Below are positions 59,320 through 64,000 of a stretch of 64,000 bases of DNA, piece after piece; position 1 is the stretch's first letter; each line of letters begins with the position of its first letter. The notes beneath the pieces are model-generated. The model was not told where the DNA came from. It saw nothing but the letters and a program-made list of their open reading frames with translations, and searched no databases. Origin of the DNA: Taibaiella sp965229095 (GTDB lineage: Bacteria; Bacteroidota; Bacteroidia; Chitinophagales; Chitinophagaceae); the NCBI GenBank assembly GCA_965229095.1, contig OZ245855.1, positions 744,001 to 808,000 on the forward strand. Direction: 5' to 3'. The position numbers and the translations under genes are program-made.

Positions 59320-59590
59320 TTTGTATCAATTTTGAGTTTAACGGATAGGTGTACTTTTATTCGGCACCTTTTACGATACAAAATTGCGGTTGAAAGAGGC
59401 TGTAAGGCAATGACAAATGGTAAAATAAAATGTGATAAAAGTCACACAGATAGCCGGCCAGCGCATCATTGGCTATTTTCCCGGTGTTGAATGTAGTTTT
59501 GGACGCTTGGGATCGCCAGGTAAAAAAGTGGCGGATTTCCTGCTCACCTGTGATTATACTGTCGTAAGTTTGATCCAGATAGACACAAAA

Positions 59591-60115
59591 ATGAATTCAA
59601 GGGAGATTTCTTTACAAACCTTTCAATCGGGCATTTACAGTATTCGCCAGCTACGTGGCGATGAGGTGCATCTTTATAAATCCATGCGCCTGGAAGCAAT
59701 ACAAATGGAACCGGCTATGTTCCGGGTTACTACACCAGCAGAAACAACGCTTACGGATGCGCAATGGCAGGAGCGCATGACGCATCCCAGGTCTGTTTTT
59801 GGTCTTTTCGCAAACGACCTGCCTATCGGTATTACCAGCATCCTGGTAGTAGATGAACATGAAGGTTACCTAGGTCAATCCTACATCCGGAAAGAATACC
59901 GTGGAAAGGGCTTGTCCTCACTTCTTTATAAAGCAAGGATGGCCCGGGCTTCCGAACTCGGGCTGCAACGGCTTAGTATAAGCCATCGGGAAAGCAACAG
60001 CACTTCCAAAGCCGCCAATCAGCGTTTCGGATTTCGGTATAGCCATCGGGAGCCCTGCAAATGGCTTGATGGGAGTGAAGAAGATGTCTTGTATTACGTA
60101 CTGGATTTATGGTAG
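59591..60115 (+). CDS. GNAT family N-acetyltransferase
   Basis: A 174-residue enzyme. IYSIRQLRGDEVHLYKSMRLEAIQMEP is the GNAT N-terminus, and GYLGQSYIRKEYRGKGLSSLLYKARMARASELGLQRLSISHRESNSTSKAANQRFGFRYSHREP holds the acetyl-CoA motif (R/Q-x-x-G-x-G/A, here RGKGLSS). I chose the ATG at 59591; the frame is open further upstream without GNAT-like sequence. Substrate unknown. Confidence 0.85.
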   Translation: MNSREISLQTFQSGIYSIRQLRGDEVHLYKSMRLEAIQMEPAMFRVTTPAETTLTDAQWQERMTHPRSVFGLFANDLPIGITSILVVDEHEGYLGQSYIRKEYRGKGLSSLLYKARMARASELGLQRLSISHRESNSTSKAANQRFGFRYSHREPCKWLDGSEEDVLYYVLDLW

Positions 60116-60242
60116 CTCTGTTGCTCTTTAGCGCAGGCAGTCGGGGTAATTCCTTACGGGACAAAATGAACAGAGACTATTAGGTTCGTTGACTTGGCTG
60201 CTTTGTTGACAACGATAGGATCGATATATTTTCACCGAAAAA

Positions 60243-60587
60243 TCAGGCTTTCTTTTTCTTCATATCTTTTATGCCCCATTGCTGAATGGTAGTGATAATA
60301 GGTAGTATTGTTTTTCCGTATTTAGAAATATTGTATTCTACTCTTGGCGGGATTTCCGCAAATACAGTACGATCGATAATTTTATCCTCCTCCAATTCCC
60401 GTAACTGGTTTATCAGCGTTTGTTTGCTTATCAGCGGAATTACTTTTTGCAATTGACTAAACCGGTTATAGCCCTCGTTAATTCCATTGAGAACAAGTAC
60501 TTTCCATTTGCCACCTACTAAATTCATGAAATGGGTTACCGGGCAATTGTTGGGATTGAAATTCTTATTTTTTCTTGTATGAGGCAT
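60243..60587 (-). CDS. HxlR family transcriptional regulator
   Basis: A 114-residue winged-helix regulator: NNCPVTHFMNLVGGKWKVLVLNGINEGYNRFSQLQKVIPLISKQTLINQLRELEEDKIIDRTVFAEIPPRVEYNISKYGKTILPI. The Cys in NNCPV is at the place where HxlR family sensors often react with electrophiles. The frame extends 9 codons further upstream; I chose the ATG at 60587 because it fits the family N-terminus and the operator dyad lies just before it. It is divergent from an NTF2-like gene. Confidence 0.9.
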   Translation of the reverse strand: MPHTRKNKNFNPNNCPVTHFMNLVGGKWKVLVLNGINEGYNRFSQLQKVIPLISKQTLINQLRELEEDKIIDRTVFAEIPPRVEYNISKYGKTILPIITTIQQWGIKDMKKKKA

Positions 60588-60600
60588 TGGTCTAAAAAAA

Positions 60601-60613
60601 TGTACCAGGTACA
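60601..60613. promoter_or_regulatory. Operator-like palindrome between HxlR and NTF2-like genes
   Basis: TGTACC-A-GGTACA, a perfect 13-base palindrome, lies 14 bases upstream of the HxlR start. It is a likely binding site of this regulator. Its core differs from the GGTATACC of the other HxlR gene. Confidence 0.5.
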
Positions 60614-60679
60614 ATTAATGATACTAATTGCTAATCCGGAACCAAGTTATCAATTTTGTATTATCTAAAAAAATAAACA

Positions 60680-61054
60680 ATGAACAATAAAGAACTGGCT
60701 TTGACCGCCATCACAGATGTGTTTGTAAAAAGGGATATTGCAGCTTTCGACAAATACTTTTCCGAAAATTATATCCAGCACAACCCAGCAATACCCAACG
60801 GAACCGAGGTGCTGAAACAGATAGTGCCGACCTTCCCGCCTGATTTCAGGTACGAGCCGGGGTTAGTGGCTGAAAACGGGGATTTTGTAATGATACACGG
60901 TCGGTATGAAAACTGGAGCGGGAAAAATATGATAGCTGTTGATATTTTCAGAATTGATCATGGAAAGATAGCCGAGCATTGGGATGTAATGCAGGAGGAA
61001 GTGCCCGCTGCAGCCTCGGCGAATGGCAACACTATGTTTCCGATTGCCTTGTAA
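60680..61054 (+). CDS. NTF2-like / SnoaL-like protein
   Basis: A 124-residue protein: ALTAITDVFVKRDIAAFDKYFSENYIQHNPAIPNGTEVLKQIVPTFPPDFRYEPGLVAENGDFVMIHGRYENWSGKNMIAVDIFRIDHGKIAEHWDVMQE. This is the SnoaL-like group with the conserved YIQHNP and HWDVMQ segments. Catalytic Asp/His positions look preserved, but the substrate is unknown. It is divergent from a HxlR regulator, which probably controls it. Confidence 0.88.
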   Translation: MNNKELALTAITDVFVKRDIAAFDKYFSENYIQHNPAIPNGTEVLKQIVPTFPPDFRYEPGLVAENGDFVMIHGRYENWSGKNMIAVDIFRIDHGKIAEHWDVMQEEVPAAASANGNTMFPIAL

Positions 61055-61224
61055 TAGGCAACTGTGTTGTCCGATATCTGCCCGCTCTGAGATGGTAAAG
61101 CCCCTCCAAAAGTGCAGAAAGGGAAATTATTACAACGAACCGGGTAATATGCTAATCATTCCCGCCTGTTTTGCACCCCATCTTTGTATCGTTGATTCAA
61201 ACAAAAACTTCAACAACACAAAAA

Positions 61225-61935
61225 ATGAAAAATCAAGCAAACCAGCAGGCAGTAAAAAACATTGTTTTGGTACATGGCGCTTTCGCCGACGGCTCCGGCT
61301 ACAAAGGTGTTTATGAAGCGCTGACCCAGCAGGGATACCGGGTAACTGTAGTTCAAAATCCATTGACTTCGCTGAAAGACGATGCGACAGCCACAAAACT
61401 GGCCCTGGATGCGCAGGATGGCCCGGCCATTCTTGCCGGCCACTCCTGGGGCGGCGCTGTGATCACCGAAGCTGGGAATCACCCGAATGTAGCCGGCCTG
61501 GTATATATTGCCGCCTTCCAGCCCGACACCAATGAATCTGCACTGACCTGGTTCCAGAGTGCCCCTCCTGCACCCGAAAACGGCGTACTGCCTCCCGATG
61601 AAAAAGGTATTGTGTACTATGATGAAGCAAAATATCATGCCGGCTTCTGCGGTGACCTGAGTAAGGATGAGGCCGCCTTTATGTATGCCTCTCAAGGCGC
61701 TTTTTATGGCGAATGTTTTGTTACGCCTATTACCAATGCCGCCTGGAGGAACAAACCCACCTATGGTATTGTAGCAACGGAGGACAAGAGCATCAATCCC
61801 GAAATACAACGCAATATGTATAGACGCTCCGACACAAAGGTTACCGAAATAAGCGGCAGTCATGTGGTTTATGTTTCCCAACCGCAAAAAGTAGCAGCGG
61901 TTATCGCGGCGGCTGCAGAAGAGTTATCTGCATAG
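61225..61935 (+). CDS. Alpha/beta hydrolase
   Basis: A 236-residue hydrolase. NIVLVHGAFADGSGYKGVYEALTQQGYRVTVVQNP is the typical start with the oxyanion HG. GHSWGGAVI holds the nucleophile Ser. KPTYGIVATEDKSINPEIQRNMYRRSDTKVTEISGSHVVYVSQP gives the Asp and His. It belongs to the group often called 'alpha/beta hydrolase' in bacterial stress clusters. The ATG at 61225 is right for family length. A strong terminator follows. Confidence 0.9.
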   Translation: MKNQANQQAVKNIVLVHGAFADGSGYKGVYEALTQQGYRVTVVQNPLTSLKDDATATKLALDAQDGPAILAGHSWGGAVITEAGNHPNVAGLVYIAAFQPDTNESALTWFQSAPPAPENGVLPPDEKGIVYYDEAKYHAGFCGDLSKDEAAFMYASQGAFYGECFVTPITNAAWRNKPTYGIVATEDKSINPEIQRNMYRRSDTKVTEISGSHVVYVSQPQKVAAVIAAAAEELSA

Positions 61936-61959
61936 TAGCCGGTCTTAAGTAATAACAGG

Positions 61960-61991
61960 CCCCGTTTACCAGATAGCGTAAACGGGGTTTT
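61960..61991 (+). terminator. Terminator of the alpha/beta hydrolase gene
   Basis: A 10-bp stem (CCCCGTTTAC/GTAAACGGGG) with an 8-base loop followed by TTTT. Confidence 0.85.
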
Positions 61992-62030
61992 ATATTGGCC
62001 TGGCAAACAATGTACTGATTTGTGTTTGTT

Positions 62031-62060
62031 TTTGGCCTTCCATAGAACTTTCGTATTTTG
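62031..62060 (+). promoter_or_regulatory. Promoter of the AraC regulator gene
   Basis: TTTG (62031-62034), 19 bases, then TATTTTG (62054-62060), a near-consensus promoter. It shows that translation starts at the ATG at 62109 and not at the TTG at 62058, which lies within the -7 box. Confidence 0.6.
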
Positions 62061-62108
62061 AGTAGTGACCAGGAGGCGTTGTGGGATCAATCATCTATTT
62101 TGCGAATA

Positions 62109-62960
62109 ATGAAACTGAAAATAAAGGCGGAGCATACAGGGGGAGAATTGTTGCTTTTCAAAGAGGAGGCTGGTTTTGACCGGCTGTTCTTTAGCAGGGA
62201 TCAATTCAATAAGTACTTCACCATTGCCTGGAATCCCGGGGAAAGCCAGACGGTCACTATTGACGGTACAGCGCACGAGTTTCCGGCCAATTCTCTGTTG
62301 ACCCTGCTATTCAACCAGTCCTTTCAGTTTGAGAATGCTGCGGCGATTACGGCCTGGCAATTTAACCGCGAATTTTACTGTATCATCGATCACGACAGTG
62401 AAGTGAGCTGCGTAGGTTTCCTGTTCAGCTGCACCGATCACTTGTTTGTACAGCTCAACGACCGGGCGCAGCAAAAATTACAGCTCCTTTCCGATGTTTT
62501 CATCGACGAATTTAATACTTCTGATCATATCCAAAATGAGCTATTATTGGTGCTGTTGAAGCGCCTGATCGTTTATGTAACCGGTTTGGCAAAGCTGGGC
62601 TATGTACCTGTAAAAAAGCTCCAGGATGAGCGGTTTCATATCGTTCGGAAATTCAACCTGCTGGTGGAGGCTCATTTTAAAACCGAGCATTCGGTTGCCT
62701 TTTATGCCGGCCAGCTGTACAAATCGCCTAAGACCCTATCAAATCTTTTTGCGATCTACAATCAGAAAACACCCTCGCAGGTCATCCAGGAACGGATCAC
62801 AGTGGAGGCCCGGCGGCTACTTTCTTATACCGACAAATCGGTAAAGCACATAACTTTTGAGCTGGGTTTTGAAGATGTGGCTTATTTCTCCAATTTTTTC
62901 AAAAAAAATACTGGGATGGCGCCTTCGGATTTTAGAACGGCATCCCGTTCAGCCCAATAA
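62109..62960 (+). CDS. AraC family transcriptional regulator
   Basis: A 283-residue regulator. An N-terminal cupin-like domain (LLLFKEEAGFDRLFFSRDQFNKYFTIAWNPGESQTVTIDGTAHEFPANSLLTLLFNQ) is followed by the two helix-turn-helix motifs (HFKTEHSVAFYAGQLYKSPKTLSNLFAIYNQKTPSQVIQERITVEARRLL and KSVKHITFELGFEDVAYFSNFFKKNTGMAPSDFR). I chose the ATG at 62109, 48 bases after the -7 box. The target genes are not clear; the neighbours on both sides are enzymes. Confidence 0.9.
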   Translation: MKLKIKAEHTGGELLLFKEEAGFDRLFFSRDQFNKYFTIAWNPGESQTVTIDGTAHEFPANSLLTLLFNQSFQFENAAAITAWQFNREFYCIIDHDSEVSCVGFLFSCTDHLFVQLNDRAQQKLQLLSDVFIDEFNTSDHIQNELLLVLLKRLIVYVTGLAKLGYVPVKKLQDERFHIVRKFNLLVEAHFKTEHSVAFYAGQLYKSPKTLSNLFAIYNQKTPSQVIQERITVEARRLLSYTDKSVKHITFELGFEDVAYFSNFFKKNTGMAPSDFRTASRSAQ

Positions 62961-63031
62961 GAAAACCATCAACAGATCCCATAGGCCAGCTTAAAACCCT
63001 CAGATTTATGCTTCTCTTTTTTTAGCAGGGG

Positions 63032-63109
63032 CTACTTTTTAGCGACAGCTTTCTTTGGTACCGGGAGCTTCTTCTCTGCTGCGGTCTTTTCCGAAGGAGC
63101 CTTAGCATC
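63032..63109 (-). pseudogene. Remnant: Lys/Ala/Pro-rich protein tail
   Basis: On the minus strand the bases read DAKAPSEKTAAEKKLPVPKKAVAKK and a stop. This is the kind of tail found on histone H1-like and HU-like DNA-binding proteins. Nothing upstream continues it; the frame meets another gene's tail on the other strand. It is probably the 3' end of a deleted gene. Confidence 0.4.
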
Positions 63110-63112
63110 GAT

Positions 63113-63184
63113 TATCATTCATTGATCAAGGTGAACGGGGAATGGAAAGTGATCGCCAAACTGTTCCAGACGATTGAAAAATAA
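63113..63184 (+). pseudogene. Remnant: NTF2/lumazine-binding-like protein tail
   Basis: On the plus strand the bases read YHSLIKVNGEWKVIAKLFQTIEK and a stop. This is the usual C-terminus of NTF2-like ('putative lumazine-binding') proteins. No start or upstream part is present. It abuts the oppositely directed Lys-rich remnant, which marks a deletion or rearrangement joint at about 63110. Confidence 0.5.
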
Positions 63185-63211
63185 TCTCTGCTGAGGTGTC
63201 TGCGGTTGATC

Positions 63212-64000
63212 TTAAAACCTTCCTTCGCCAATCCCAAGCCCACTTTGATAAGCTAGCTGTTTCCCGTATTGAATGATCTGCGAAGCGGCCCTCATTTGCT
63301 GATCATTCCAATGAGGCAATGCCTGGTCAATATCATTTTTGTGGTAATACAGGCAATTGGCAAGGGCAATAGCATCACGATAGGCCTTTGCTGTTCCCGA
63401 AGCCGTATGGGGTCTTACAACTGAGGCGGCATCGCCCAGTAGGGCAACACGTCCGCTGTACATTTTGGGAACAGCGAGGTCTACGATTACCTGGACGAAG
63501 GGATTTTCGGTCTGGTGCACCCGGTCCCTTAAAATTTGGGGCAGTTCCTGGTCGGCGAGCAGGTTCAGATCCCTTATCGTATTGTTGCTGAGGAAAGCGG
63601 GCGGAACCGCATAATTTCTTTTTTTGCCGTCTTTATCTGTAAGGATTTCGCTTAACTGCTGGTCTGATTTATTTTGGTACCACACCCAATTATACAGGCG
63701 CTGCCCCTTGCTCAGTTCTCCATGGGTACCCGGAACCATATAGCAAAGTAAATGGGAATGCTTGTAAGGGTAAATGGAAAATTTGTTCTCAAAAAAGTCC
63801 ACCTCTGCGGCCGTCATTTTATGTTCCGGGATCAGCCCCCGGTAGGCTATATAACCTGCGTAGTTAGGAGCTGAACCCGGTAAAAAGTAAGATCTTGCTA
63901 CAGAACCATAGCCGTCTGCACCAATGACAAGGTCCGCATTTCTTTTAACGCCATTGGCAAAGGTGACCGTTACCTGTTTGTCCTTTTCTTCGATGGTTTC
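63212..64000 (-). CDS. FAD-dependent monooxygenase, C-terminal part (cut by window end)
   Basis: The minus-strand frame is open from the window edge to a stop at 63212 (263 residues). ADLVIGADGYGSVAR is the middle FAD/NAD(P)H motif of class A flavoprotein hydroxylases (GADGxxSxxR). MYSGRVALLGDAASVVRPHTASGTAKAYRDAIALANCL is the C-terminal GD motif that binds the FAD ribityl. The sequence PHTASGTAKAYRDA is close to 2,6-dihydroxypyridine- or salicylate-type hydroxylases. The N-terminal FAD domain lies outside the window. The substrate is unknown. Confidence 0.88.
   Translation of the reverse strand, partial: ETIEEKDKQVTVTFANGVKRNADLVIGADGYGSVARSYFLPGSAPNYAGYIAYRGLIPEHKMTAAEVDFFENKFSIYPYKHSHLLCYMVPGTHGELSKGQRLYNWVWYQNKSDQQLSEILTDKDGKKRNYAVPPAFLSNNTIRDLNLLADQELPQILRDRVHQTENPFVQVIVDLAVPKMYSGRVALLGDAASVVRPHTASGTAKAYRDAIALANCLYYHKNDIDQALPHWNDQQMRAASQIIQYGKQLAYQSGLGIGEGRF

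Noticed and set aside
61210..61887. A 225-codon minus-strand frame under the alpha/beta hydrolase
   Set aside because: Antisense shadow; the hydrolase catalytic motifs lie on the plus strand.

Overview
The window looks like a chromosomal segment of a Bacteroidota member, most likely of the Chitinophagaceae or a close relative. The evidence is: several secreted proteins with type IX secretion (T9SS) sorting tails or a gliding-type CHU_C tail; promoters carrying the Bacteroidota -7 box TAnnTTTG; a BlaI/M56 pair; DUF5686, Porin_10-like and DUF4919 proteins; and an atpD-atpC pair standing apart from the other ATP synthase genes. No rRNA or CRISPR array is visible. Two tRNA genes are present: Arg(CCG) on the minus strand and Lys(TTT) on the plus strand.

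Layout. 0-9.4 kb is a surface and secretome region: a truncated two-component-type propeller sensor, a YadA-head-like adhesin, two T9SS cargo proteins, DUF2200 and a 1124-aa SBBP/PKD/CHU_C protein. 10-26 kb holds tRNA-Arg, a blaI-M56 operon with its operator, GtrA, a UbiA-like membrane protein, an APC permease, a PNGase F-like T9SS protein, a porin-rluD-queG operon, dnaK, and a class A beta-lactamase next to a DinB protein. 26-42 kb is housekeeping: pyrF, atpDC, mrdA-rodA, a PhoR-like kinase, a fused SpmAB protein, DUF5686, purB and tRNA-Lys.

42.3-53.2 kb is an acquired island directly downstream of tRNA-Lys. It starts with an AT-rich AAA ATPase/subtilase pair that resembles the IetAS defence and plasmid-stability system. 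A mobilization module follows: a two-TM unknown protein, a helix-turn-helix protein, a toprim primase-like protein, a ParA-like ATPase, two small unknown proteins, a hairpin-rich oriT candidate, a MobC-like protein and an HUH relaxase. It ends in an IS481-family element. No integrase is visible.

53.2-64 kb is an accessory stress or small-molecule metabolism region. It is built from one-gene regulators (two HxlR, two AraC, one Crp/Fnr) next to short enzymes: two SDRs, a VOC protein, three NTF2/SnoaL-like proteins, a GNAT, an alpha/beta hydrolase and a FAD monooxygenase cut by the window end. It also contains a frameshifted AraC pseudogene and two gene-tail remnants.

The most notable items are the IetAS-like pair as probable cargo of an integrase-less mobilizable island, a queG gene whose conserved reading frame has no ATG, GTG or TTG at its 5' end, a compound palindromic element between dinB-like and pyrF genes, a perfect 46-bp palindrome between atpC and rodA, and three genes (gtrA, pyrF, purB) whose -7 box lies so close to the ATG that leaderless transcripts are predicted.
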